Origin: Pectinophora gossypiella
Taxonomy: Eukaryota; Arthropoda; Insecta; Lepidoptera; Gelechiidae
Assembly (NCBI RefSeq): GCF_024362695.1
Contig: NC_065421.1
Location: 8,060,598 to 8,124,597, forward strand
Direction of reading: 5' to 3'
Length of the DNA stretch: 64,000 nt
Shown here: positions 24,874 to 35,215 of the stretch, piece by piece
How the letters are laid out: every line of letters begins with the position of its first letter
Numbering within the stretch: the first letter of the stretch is position 1
Program-made: the position numbers and the translations under genes
Notes under the pieces: generated by a model
Told to the model about the DNA's origin: nothing
The model's input: the letters and a program-made list of their open reading frames with translations, nothing else
Databases searched by the model: none

Positions 24874-26479
24874 AAAGGGTATAGCGAGGTAAGGAAGACG
24901 AAATGGCCCCCATGGCCCATGACGGAATTATCATTTGTATTGGTATTGGCACTCTAAAAGAATACGAAATGTAAGGTCGTTGACCCCTGACCTTGACCTG
25001 TCTTTGAGATATTCGAGAAAGTTCGTACGCGCGCCGAGTTTTTTCAAAATTTTTTTTCCGAAAAACTATAAAAGCTAGAAGGATGGGACCAATTGCGTAT
25101 AATTAGGTATACTTTGAAAAATATTCTGTATTTTTTTCAGAGTTCTGGTGAAATGACAACTGTGCAAAATAATTAAACAAAATATAAATATATTTTTTTA
25201 GTACTGTTCTATTATGTTTACCGCGCCAAAAAAAATATATAATACTCTTTGATTTATATACTTACACCACACAAAAACTGATCAAAATCAAAGAGGCGCT
25301 TCTTGAGTAATTATGAATTTACTTAGTGTGCGTACGGCTGGTAGGAACTAATTAAAGAGGTCGTTTTTAGATTAATTATTATAATTACATGTTAAACAGA
25401 ATTTTAATCATCATCATCACTATTTTCATTTATTACAACATTGATTGCATCATTTGAAAATATTTTCGACAGAATTTCAGCAGGACGTAAAATGCGAGAT
25501 AGATATCTCGCATGAGCTAAATAATATAATTATTACACTTGCGATATATGAAAATCGACTTGCGAAAATCGTATTTTGGGCAAAAGAAAACCCATTTATG
25601 CAAACTGTTTACAATCTGTACTACGAACGGGTTTATAGTTGATTTTGCTGGGCCAATTTATGGTACGGAAAATGATGCCACTATTATGAAGAAAGTGCTA
25701 CAGGATGCTAAACTTAAAACTCTAGTTCGTAGTACAAATTGTAAACGGTTTGCATAAATGGGTTTTCTTTTGCCCAAAATACGATTTTCGCAAGTCGATT
25801 TTCATATGCCGCAAGTGTAATAATTATATTACTTAGCTCATGCGAGATATCTATCTCGCATTTTACGTCCTGCTGAAATTCTGTCGAAAATATTTTCAAA
25901 TGATGCAGTCAATGTTGTAATAAATGAAAACAGTGATGATGATGATTAAAATTATGTTTAACATGTAATTATAATAATTAATCTAAAAACGACCTCTTTA
26001 ATTAGTTCCTACCAGCCGTACGCACACTAAGTAAATTCATAATTACTCAAGAAGCGCCTCTTTGATTTTAATCAGTTTTTGTGTGGTGTAAGTATATAAA
26101 TCAAAGAGTATTATATATTTTTTTTGGCGCGGTAAACATAATAGAACAGTACTAAAAAAATATATTTATATTTTGTTTAATTATTTTGCACAGTTGTCAT
26201 TTCACCAGAACTCTGAAAAAAATTCAGAATATTTTTCAAAGTATCCCTAATTATATGCAATTGGTCCCATCCTTCTAGCTTTTATAGTTTTTCGGAAAAA
26301 AAATTTTGAAAAAACTCGGCGCGCGTACGAACTTTCTCGAATATCTCAAAGACAGGTCAAGGTCAGGGGTCAACGACCTTACATTTCGTATTCTTTTAGA
26401 GTGCCAATACCAGTACAAATGAAAATTCCGTCATGGGCCATGGGGGCCATTTCGTCTTCCTTACCTCGCTATACCCTTT
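24874..26479. mobile_element. 1.6-kb palindromic DNA transposon derivative
   Basis: Left arm 24874-25628 and right arm 25725-26479 are both 755 bp and are reverse complements. By eye I count about 14 substitutions and no indels (roughly 98% identity). A 96-bp unpaired spacer (25629-25724) separates them. The outer end begins AAAGGGTATAGCGAGGTAAG. The inner end of the left arm plus the spacer encode a transposase fragment (see 25560-25724), so the element looks like the 5' 851 bp of a DNA transposon followed by an inverted copy of its first 755 bp. Any read-through transcript would fold into a long, nearly perfect hairpin. Confidence 0.9.
25560..25724 (+). pseudogene. DDE-type transposase fragment at the palindrome centre
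   Basis: The plus-strand frame reads LRKSYFGQKKTHLCKLFTIC, then TTNG, then VDFAGPIYGTENDATIM and KKVLQDAKLKTL. The order (basic SYxGQKKxHLxK block, strand with TTNGxIVD, then GPxxGxxNDAxIM) fits the catalytic core of IS5/PIF-like DDE transposases, with the aspartate of NDA near a metal-binding position. An upstream frame (25445-25642) carries the preceding part out of frame, so the gene is broken. The part after KKVLQDAKLKTL is replaced by the inverted arm, so no active enzyme can be made. Superfamily placement is by motif only. Confidence 0.65.
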
Positions 26480-28590
26480 GCGAGGTTAGCAAATAAACAA
26501 AATTGTTTTTTGGTATTTTCTACACAGCAAAACGTTAACTACTGCATTTAAAAACCTCTAAGTAATCACCAAAGATTAAACAACTCTATCAAAACCCACG
26601 AGATACGTCGTTGGTAATTATTATCCCAACGTAAAAGTAGTCATTACATTCGAAAGACAATACGAAGAACAACCCATTAGGTATAAATACGTAATAGTGC
26701 ATGAATAATAAATAGTACAAAGAACAATAATTAATATTGTAAGAACAGAAGCTAGTGGGAAGTCCCTGTGGCTGGCTGGTTATGTGGGCGGGGCGTTGCA
26801 ATTACATTCTTATTCTGAAATACTCGACTTGCACATGCAACTGTTAGAAAAAAAGCGATATCGAATCATAGACAAATGCACATCGCTAAACAAATTACAC
26901 TCGTTCTTTTTTTAAAATACGCGTTTTTTTTAAAAAAAAAGGAAGTAACTCTATCACACCGAGTAAATACCTAATTAGACAAATGCACATCGCGAAACGA
27001 ACTAGGTACATAAATACGCTTGCTTTTTTTAAAGTGCGTGTAAGTATTTATAAAAAATACGCGTGTGCCAGTTTGGTCAGTTATCATGTCACACTTTTAC
27101 TTTTTATGAAACCAAATGAATTTTTATATTGCAATCTATTACTAGGTAATTAAACTAGCTCATGAATACTTTTTATACTCGTTTGTTAGTCAGTTTTATA
27201 AAGACATTTATCAATTGTTTTTTTCCTAATCTAATCTTTTTTATAGTATATTTTTTTATTACGTATATTTATAATAACGAAGAAATGTGACTGATTGTGC
27301 CTTTGTTGTTCTCTAAACCTGTTTACCAACAGATAAAGCAAGAAGTCCAGAGATAAAATAGACTCCACAGTTCTATTATTTCAAGACAGTGTTTAATTAA
27401 AATATTATTTTACAAGTGCAACACCAGAATAGTGCAAGTTGCTGCCTACGCGCCGGCGCATGTAGTGACGTCACGGCCGCATTCGTCCGTCCGTTGCACA
27501 TTAGTTGTCCACGATTACTGTCGCCTATGTTCGCTATAAACTACAGCAACGCACAAGGTTTAGCCAGTTTACAAGAAAACATACGAATGAGGTACAGTAT
27601 TCCTAAAAAAAACGTTTTGACTGAAGTTTATTAGGGTTAGTGACGTTATCATGCATTAAAAGTAACTATAAGATCGATTATTTAATTTTTCGAAACCTGT
27701 GTTGAATGGGAGGTGTTTAAAGATGCATGAACAGTGCACAGCCTAGACAAAACCTTAATACCTACACAGTTAATTAATAAAGAGAAAATAAAATAGATAA
27801 AAAAATATTGTTTAATATAGGAAAAGTCACCCTTTTTGGTCAACAGTTTACGCTATGTGCACTGATATCAGTAAGTTTATCTTTTTTAAAACCGAAAGGA
27901 AATGTTATAGTTTTTATCTATTTAGATTATTTAGAAAAGTCCCGTGTGAATTTTAAAGGCTTGTTAAAAATGTGTCAAAAATTTCGAAGCCGGCATGTCA
28001 CTTCTGTTATTTCAGTCTTCAGAAGTGACGGTGAGAAGCAGACCAACGGACAGTTAAATATAACAGTGACCTAATAATCTGGACGTCTCAGTTAACGACG
28101 AAATAATGACTGGGCAACATAAAACTCATTTATTTTATAACTCATAATGTTGACATTATTTAACTGCAGTGTCAATGCTAGAAAATCCTTCAGCTCTTCA
28201 CATTTTTAAGCAAAAATCGTTGAAATTACGGTATTTTTCTTTCGCTTCAAAACAAAAAAGGACGTCGAGAAAGTTAGACTGTTTGTACCTTAGCTAAGTC
28301 CCAAGTTAGATAGGTACATTTAGAATTGGCCCGTGTTCAGTAAACGATAGTTTAAGAAGTGAATGTAATGTGAACGGTTCGTTTACATCGACGTACGTTA
28401 TGTCACGACTATCCATCGCTTCTAAAGCGCGCACCTATCGTGAGATCAACTCTTACAGTCCCTAAGAAAGTGGGACGAATAAATTGTTAAATTCTCATGC
28501 GCTAGATAAGCTGCATTGTGCAATTGTGGACATGGCACATGGAACTAGTATGATAAATGTGCCCGCGTTATTGTTACACTATTAATACGT
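26480..28590. other. Repeat-poor AT-rich sequence
   Basis: No recognised repeat or exon. A 24-bp word, TAGACAAATGCACATCGC and so on, occurs twice (26869-26892 and 26977-27000). TGACGTCA is at 27476-27483 within a GC-richer patch (27440-27500). Confidence 0.4.
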
Positions 28591-29296
28591 CCTTGGATGC
28601 ATGGGCCGCGTTAAAAGGAGCCGCGTATGTGAACGTACTTTTCAATTCACGAGGCCTGCGCACGAGTTGACAGGCGTGCGTGACTGGGGGCTCTACGCGC
28701 GGTAATGCAACCGCTGGATTACTGCAGAATGGCAACGAGCTACCGACGTGTTCGCATGCCGGTCACTTTTACTGAACAGCGCGCGAGTGGCTAGAGGAAG
28801 CCACGGTCCACCGAACACTTTCCCTCTCGAGCATCGCATCCGACAAATTATTACGAATTACAATTACAAATGCCGTAATTAAACGAAACTGGTGCGTTTT
28901 CGCAAGAGCGCGACGTGGCGAGGCCCGGGTATCGATACTAAAATGAAAGCACCTGTCAAGCGGAGTCGAGAGGAAAAATAATATCGTTTGAACGGGAGCT
29001 GTCAGCCGCGCGTTAGTGCGGTTAGTTTAATTCTCATCCACCGGCTATTTTCATCCAGTAACCCTACGGTGACAGAGCGGTTTACTTTTACATTGTGAAG
29101 GTTGTGCCGCACCCGCTTATCCAGGCTGAATCTTTCGTTTCTTGACAATGATGAGATATTCTCTCATGCGATTAATAAGCGGACAAGCATTGTTATAAGC
29201 AGACTAGTGATTTAACTTTTTTAGTGACACAAGAGAGACATGCATGCGGTGCACGGGGGTGGGAGATAGCGCATGAGTGTAAGCATGGTGGTGCAG

Positions 29297-29315
29297 CACG
29301 TGACGAGGGCACGTG
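29297..29315. promoter_or_regulatory. Tandem E-boxes CACGTG-N7-CACGTG
   Basis: CACGTG at 29297-29302 and again at 29310-29315, seven bases apart. Paired E-boxes with six or seven bases between them are the known arrangement for CLOCK:CYCLE/BMAL1 in circadian promoters; Max-, Mitf- or USF-type factors bind the same core. Only the sequence is shown here; function is inference. Confidence 0.4.
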
Positions 29316-30542
29316 CCGCCTGTACAGATGCAGGGGCCAGCCCGCGGGCCGCGGCCGCCACCGGTACGACTCTAGTTTAAAATAATCCCGCAGTAGGCGT
29401 AGGACTTGCGCAACACTCAATTTCAACGTTCTAGAAGCGACACTGACACGACACTGGCACTTCACTGGAGTCCGCGGGGCGTGCAGAGGCGGCGCGCGCG
29501 GCCACACCACTGCGGCGCGTTCCACTTTTCCTTCCGGCGGTGCGCGAGCGGCCGCGAGTTGGCAGCGGCACGCCTTGCATAACCGACGGTTTCGCAAAGC
29601 GGTCGGTGCAGCGCGCCGCTTGAAATACGCGCTCTGCCAACGGGGCCGCAGCCCGCAGTTGACGCAACCAGCTCCCGATGCGCCGACGCCGACACCGCAC
29701 CGCAGCCGCCGTCTTCGTCGACACCCTCCCCCTACATTTCTCCACCTGATTTCACGCAATATCACTTTCGCCTGCGTGCGAGCTCGCTCTCATCCTCGGC
29801 GCATCCACGCTCCACATTGTCTTCATTGTTGCGCGGATTTCCCAAGTGTATTCGCATGGCGTGGGCGCGGGCGCCAGGTTTCGGAGTTTCGCGGGGCACA
29901 TGAGCGATTGAGATAAGCGCGCGCGCAGCCAGATGCACCGGTAACTAGGCCACCACACACTCTGCCGTCTGTTTGCATTACATCGACTCGATCCTACTGG
30001 CTATACGTTTATTACCCGTTTGGAATTATTTGTAAATGGCATGAAATATAGAGTCGAGTTGAGCTTACGAGATAATGGTGTGAGTGTCACGAGTAAGAGT
30101 CGTTAGAATATTTGTCGCCAGCGGGCCTCGGTGCCACAAATAGATGTTCCATTTCGACAGTCACCTCACGCACACGGGCGACACACGAAAACATTGCAGA
30201 ACTTTTATAACTTTATTGCTCAGAGTTCAACGGCAAACAGCGTCATTGCTCTTGATGACATTTTGATTGTTCCAATAAGACTTTTCTGCCTTATTCATTT
30301 TTAATCTAAACATTATTTTGGCGCGAGGTCTAATGTGGCTAAGATTGCTATGATTGCTGTAATATCCAGTAGTACCTATTAACTAAAAAGCAATAGACGT
30401 AGATAGTGAGCCGAATATCGTAAACGGAGCAATCTAACTAATGGTTCCCGTCAGGCGGCCTCTGGACTGTCACTCGTTGTTGAACTAATAAATAATATGT
30501 GAGCGTAGAGCTAGGTTTACGTCGGCGTGGATAGACCAAGGC

Positions 30543-30589
30543 CACGTGAGTCACGCCCGCGAGCTGCGAACCTGACTCACTGGCACGTG
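30543..30589. promoter_or_regulatory. Mirror-arranged E-box and AP-1 sites
   Basis: CACGTGAGTCA (30543-30553) overlaps an E-box with an AP-1-type TGAGTCA. Then TGACTCA (30573-30579) and CACGTG (30584-30589) follow in the opposite orientation. The four sites form a rough palindrome about a GC-rich centre. Confidence 0.4.
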
Positions 30590-30600
30590 TGCACCTAGCC

Positions 30601-33600
30601 TATCCATTGATATTTTATATCCTCGTAAATGATAACAGTTGACGTGACGACTCCCCTACGTGCAGGAACTATTTTACAAACTGCAAGAGATAAAAACCTG
30701 ACTATATACCTTCTTATTTATGAAAAGAATAATATAAATTGTGGTATATTGTATTTTTAACTACTAGCTATCTAAAACACACGCAATGGAATTACTACGT
30801 ATAGAGATAAATTATAGTCGTTCCGTTCTAACGCGTGGCATATCCAAAACAGAAAATGTGCTTATAGATTATCACATCAATGGCACACTCTCTGTTATCC
30901 ACTATTAATAACAGTGGAATATTTTGATTGAAACGCTGCTTAACCTGTGTGTTTCTACCGCAAACTGGATTACACAATGTTTTGAATATATTCGGATTTG
31001 GACGGCTAACCCCATTATTCACACTATTAGTCATGTATTAGATATTATTTTGATACGAATCGAATACTCCTACGTTTATACTTAATATCTAGTACACTAG
31101 GGTGCTCTATGCGGTTTCATTCATAATACGTATGCAAAATGTCATGAGTGAATATTTTAATGTGACTGCATATTATCTTTTTACAGAATTATAAAATGCA
31201 ATAATCAGTGAGTATAAAGCCAAAGTACCTACACCTTTTTAAAGATAAGTGAGGTTCACGATTCGACGCGTTTGTATTTTACTTTTCCATTTTCATAGAC
31301 AAAAGATGTTTTCAGCTGTTCGATCAATAAATAGACTTACGAAGTTCTCTTTTCAAAAATAGCTTCTTAATTTCTTTATTATTTGCGCTGCTTTGTTTAG
31401 TTGGATTAATTTTGAAGCTTATTTAGTGCTTGTTTTCGCAGTTGTATCACCTTAAAATAACTTGCAATTAATTTGCAGAGCCGGGCAACCTTAGTGACAT
31501 AATTTGGTCGCTGGGTATATTTCTGTCTGTGTGTCATCCCGTGCCAGCGACAGGTTCTGGCCAGGTGATGCTCGTTCACTTATACGAAATATTACTTTGT
31601 TACACGACAAATTGTTTTTGTTTATTCCTAGCGATGACAAAAGTTACAGACGACGGTACTATACAACCTTGTTTGCTCGAATAAGTCTAGTTTCAATTTT
31701 GAATAAAATTTATGCTAATCCTAGTCGTAAAATACATGTAATAATATAATTTTATTTTTTCCCTAGATTATCGTTCACCTGTTGCACTCCCTTAATTTTG
31801 AAACTAGCGGTACTAAAGAAATCGACTATTAGGTATTTATTGAGGCTTAAATATATTTGATTCTGTAGAAGTAGCGGAGCGCTGAAAAACTTGAAGACCT
31901 TCTTTTGAGTTTAATAAGAGTTAGAAGTACTTAAGAAAAAAACATGAGATCAGTAGTGCCTTAGTTTGATCCCATGATGTATGTAAGTTGCAGAGATTTC
32001 AAGTTGAAAAACGATTTGAAATTGAAAAATCAAAATAATTACCAACAGCGTGCAACTCCCATTTAAATAGTGGTCGAGTATTTATTATTGATAAACGCGA
32101 TAACCCAATTGCATGCACGTACCTACTTGTACCGCGCTTTATCTATTAATTCTAATGCAGTATAAATATCGGTATGCTAGTTGTATTTGTGTAACCGAGT
32201 CAAACTCAAACCTACGCTCGGTGCAGGAATGCAAAAGTAAGAGGGGAATTGGCAGTTACTAACAGCATTTCATTATTGAACGGCTATTGGCAATATCGGT
32301 AACTTCCTGTACATGCGCGTCCCGGCCAGGGAGGAGGGGGGGCTGGCACGCTGCCCAAGGACAGATCTAGGTGACCTAGGACTCCCGGTCAAGGCTAGGT
32401 CAGGTTTAAGCTAGAACACTACTCACAGCCAAAAGAAAAATTGTTTGCGCAAAATAAAGAATCATTTTTTGTAAACGTCCTTGTCACAGCTGGCAAGACG
32501 CCCGGGCTGTACCTAGTACGTGAAAATCTTTTTCAAACCAAGGACGTCAAAAGCCAAAATACAGTCAATGTAAAGTACGAAGCTAAATAAGACTTTCTAC
32601 GGATTTGTGGATTGCAAAAAAATGGTATAATGACGTTGCGTGTTTCGGTCGTATCGTGCATTACAATGGCCGATCACCGGTTACGTTACGACATGGTTTA
32701 GAAAGTGGAGCCACGGTCAACAAACTGCGGCGAAAGTTCGCCGAGGCTCATACGCGTTTCGCAATAGTTTCCCCGCATGCGCCGACAGATGAAAGTGATA
32801 GTGTTTACCTTTTACGCGCGATACAGTTTTTTGGCCGCTCAGACAATGTTGGGTTTCTAAAATGTTTGCTTGCCTCATTTTAATAAAGGAAAGTTTACAG
32901 AATAAATTATATCAACTTCTTACATACCTACTATTCTAATCCACACATAATACAAAAAGGCAAACAGCACCAAAGAAAATTAAAATTGTAAAGCATGCCT
33001 CAGTGTTGAAAAAATAAAAATGAGAAAAAAATTAAAAAATATTGACATCAACTCTAACATCAAACTTACTCTCAAGCCCGCTCTACAGTTTCCGAGTCTA
33101 TAATCAATTAGATAATAATTAACGATTGGAAAATACTTGAATTGCGCCATCTATACGGAGAGCAATTTATAAATATTGCCAACAGATACGAACGCGTGTC
33201 ACGCTTGACTGTAACGCGAATACAAACATGTTTGGAGTAATCACTTCAGAGATATTAATTTAAAGAACTTTCTCTTTTGAATTGAGAATTAAAAAAATAT
33301 ATATTTTTAATGATTTTTTTAAAGTTCGAACGCATCCAGAGGTCTGCGCGACGCGAGCTCGAATGCCTAGCCTAGATAATGATAGGGGCCCTGGAAATCC
33401 CGGATGCACCTGCGCCGTACGCTCGTAAATAATTGCATTCCCCCGCGCCGCTCCCGGCCGCGCCCTCGCCCTCCTCCCGTGACCTTCACAGTGCATCCCT
33501 GGCCAAACGCCAGCTACTGCATATTTCACCATCACACCACATCTTAGATAATAATTTGAAATGTACCCATGTCATCTCGATGCACATAGACTCCTTACAT

Positions 33601-34060
33601 AGAGTTATACAACTCAAAAACAAAGTCTATATTAATTACAATTATTCCACAAAGAAATATAATTTTAATTATTCCAGATTGCTTTCTTTTTTTATGTCAA
33701 TATGCTATAAAAAGTTTAATATCCATTTATTAGCAAGCGATGTTTGTTGAAAGGCTTCGTAGAGCGGGGGACGGGCGCGGGGTGGGGGAATCTAGGTTAC
33801 CTATTAGGTCTCAGCCGGGGCTCGCGTTGCCATGGCAATTTTGAGCCCTGGATGTTTCCATGTAGGTACCTGCGTCGATTGGATGGTCATAAATCAATAC
33901 TGTGAGATGCGTTACACAATATGCGGAAATACATAGTATGATCATTGTTACCGTGTATTACTGTTCTCAGCGTCCTAACCGAGACCGTAAGCACTAAAAT
34001 ATGGCATTTGACACGTGACAAACATTAAAATATGATATTGCGAGGACTGGTTGTGTGCAA
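30601..34060. other. Repeat-poor sequence with small GC-rich patches
   Basis: No recognised repeat. GC-rich patches at 32310-32400, 32640-32830, 33330-33500 and 33760-33850. GCGCCATCT at 33144-33152. CACGTG at 34012-34017. Open frames at 32605-32883 and 33260-33535 have no recognisable domain and follow the GC patches. Confidence 0.4.
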
Positions 34061-34551
34061 TCGCGCCGTAGGCTGTACCGCGGAATGTGAGCGGTGAAAG
34101 TAGACGCGTCCGCTACCGAGAAAAACAGTTTTCCACGCGGTTTCACCACGCGAGAGCGCAACAGGTGCTACACACTTTAAAACTTATATTTTTGATTTGA
34201 GAATAAAATAATAAATTTAAAAAAACGTTCGGAAAATATTTTTTTTTGTGGTAACGCGCGGTGCTGTGAGCCGGTGCAAGTGTGGCGCGCGCGCTATCTG
34301 AGGCGCGGAGTGCGACTGCGATGTATCAGCTGCACCAAAATAACTGGCCGGTGCAGGCGGCGCGCGATGCAGGCTCCCCTCCCCCGCGGGTCACGGCCCC
34401 CGCGCTATCGATCCAGCTGTTGCTTCCAGAGGCGACCCTGAACTTGGCTGCCGGGACCTGCGCAGCCCCCCAGAGCCACCTCTGCCGAGCTTCCTCCTCT
34501 CAGCCTCATCCCACGCTATTTCAAGAGCTCGCAACTACGCATCATTTCTAA
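34061..34551 (+). promoter_or_regulatory. GC-rich island, possible first exon region
   Basis: Strong GC and CpG enrichment beginning near 34061 and ending abruptly at the (CTTA)n tail at 34552. An AT-rich stretch at 34170-34245 lies just upstream of the densest part. Together with the open frame from 34321 this could be a promoter and 5' exon on the plus strand, but no splice partner is visible in the window. Confidence 0.3.
34321..34551 (+). CDS. Unidentified open frame, 76 codons, in GC-rich island
   Basis: ATG at 34321 has G at -3 and opens a frame of 76 residues beginning MYQLHQNNWPVQAARDAG and ending at TAA 34549-34551. The rest is rich in Pro, Ala, Ser and Leu with no domain that I recognise. 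The last codons run up to a repeat boundary at 34552, so the natural end may be a splice donor further upstream (for example the GT after codon 13, CCG|GTGCAG, which is a weak donor). It could be the first coding exon of a gene lying to the right, or chance in GC-rich DNA. No function is proposed. Confidence 0.2.
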   Translation: MYQLHQNNWPVQAARDAGSPPPRVTAPALSIQLLLPEATLNLAAGTCAAPQSHLCRASSSQPHPTLFQELATTHHF

Positions 34552-34690
34552 CTTACTTACTTACTTACATTTATGTATACATACAGTCACGCCCTACAAG
34601 ACAACCCGCAGCGAGTATATTCCTTCGATAGATATAACAGAGCAGCAGCCTGTATTCCCGAAGGGGTAGGTAGAAGTGTATAACTAACTA
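34552..34690 (-). repeat. LINE-type tail with (GTAA)n end
   Basis: CTTACTTACTTACTTACAT at 34552-34571 is followed by ACAGTCACGCCCTACAAGAC and ATTCCCGAAGGGGTAGGTAG, words of a common lepidopteran LINE 3' region. On the minus strand this ends in a simple-repeat tail. Confidence 0.55.
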
Positions 34691-34754
34691 AGTACCCACA
34701 TCTCACGGAGCTTTCTGTTAGACCAACGTGATAGTTGGTGAGCCGTATCGCCGA
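34690..34754 (-). repeat. SINE-A fragment
   Basis: Complement of GGTCTAACAGAAAGCTCC and the upstream head words ACGGCTCACCAACTATCACG. It directly abuts the LINE tail on its left. Confidence 0.75.
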
Positions 34755-34835
34755 TATTTGTCTTTTAAAGTAAATCGTTTCCTGACAATGATATTATATC
34801 TTTTGTTGCTCAATCTACCTCTATTTCTATGATAT

Positions 34836-35021
34836 CATCATCATCAATTTAAAAGCCACGCTCTTGTCGGTGCAGCATTTTCCATGCTACTTTTTTAGGG
34901 AAAAATAGGGCAGTGGTTTCCCTCTTGCCTTCCGCCCCGCAGTACTCTGTCTGACGCATGTGAGATGGCGCCCAGAGTAGTCTATTACAAAGCCATATTA
35001 GGACTCCTGTCCTTCGCCTCG
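34836..35021 (-). repeat. SINE-E, 186 bp with a 13-bp TSD
   Basis: Bounded by perfect direct repeats ATTTCTATGATAT at 34823-34835 and 35022-35034. On the minus strand it starts near GGACAGGAGTCC and ends AAATTGATGATGATG. The last frame reads VAWKMLHRQERGF and stop, like the C-terminus of the LINE at 62.6 kb, so the tail seems borrowed from that LINE. The copy at 51311-51495 has nearly the same length and its own TSD. Confidence 0.85.
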
Positions 35022-35099
35022 ATTTCTATGATATATAGGCAGAAATTGTGCCCTGTAAATCCTTTGAATTACCGGAGTAATTTTTCCGCATATTAAAAG

Positions 35100-35215
35100 C
35101 CTATAGCACAATATCCCAGGAAGAAGAAATGACTGAAAACCAGCGCTGGATGCTGCCATAGCATGGCTCAATCACAACACAAGCTAAGCCATTTCCTTTT
35201 GCCCGTATTCGTAAT
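35100..35215. repeat. Possible retroelement 3' fragment
   Basis: The words CAGCGCTGGATGCTGCCATA and CAACACAAGCTAAGCCATTT resemble a common lepidopteran LINE 3' region. Only one copy in the window, so the call is weak. Confidence 0.35.

Larger units (their letters stand above)
28591..30600. promoter_or_regulatory. GC-rich, CpG-rich island; candidate promoter or enhancer
   Basis: About 2 kb much richer in GC and CpG than the surroundings and free of recognised repeats. The densest part is 29280-29940, where several frames are open on both strands at once, as expected from composition and not from coding. Homeodomain-type ATTA words cluster at 28852-28885. On the minus strand, TCAGTG words at about 29435-29455 could act as insect initiators. 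Four CACGTG boxes occur within 1.3 kb. No splice-supported exon could be defined, so the direction of transcription is open. Confidence 0.4.

Noticed and set aside
29193..29765. 190-codon minus-strand open frame, with overlapping frames on both strands
   Set aside because: Several frames are open at once in a CpG-rich island and the sequence is Arg/Ala/Pro-rich. That is a composition effect; no domain, no clear ATG, no splice pattern.
32605..32883. 92-codon plus-strand open frame
   Set aside because: Starts without ATG, follows a GC patch and shows no recognised domain.
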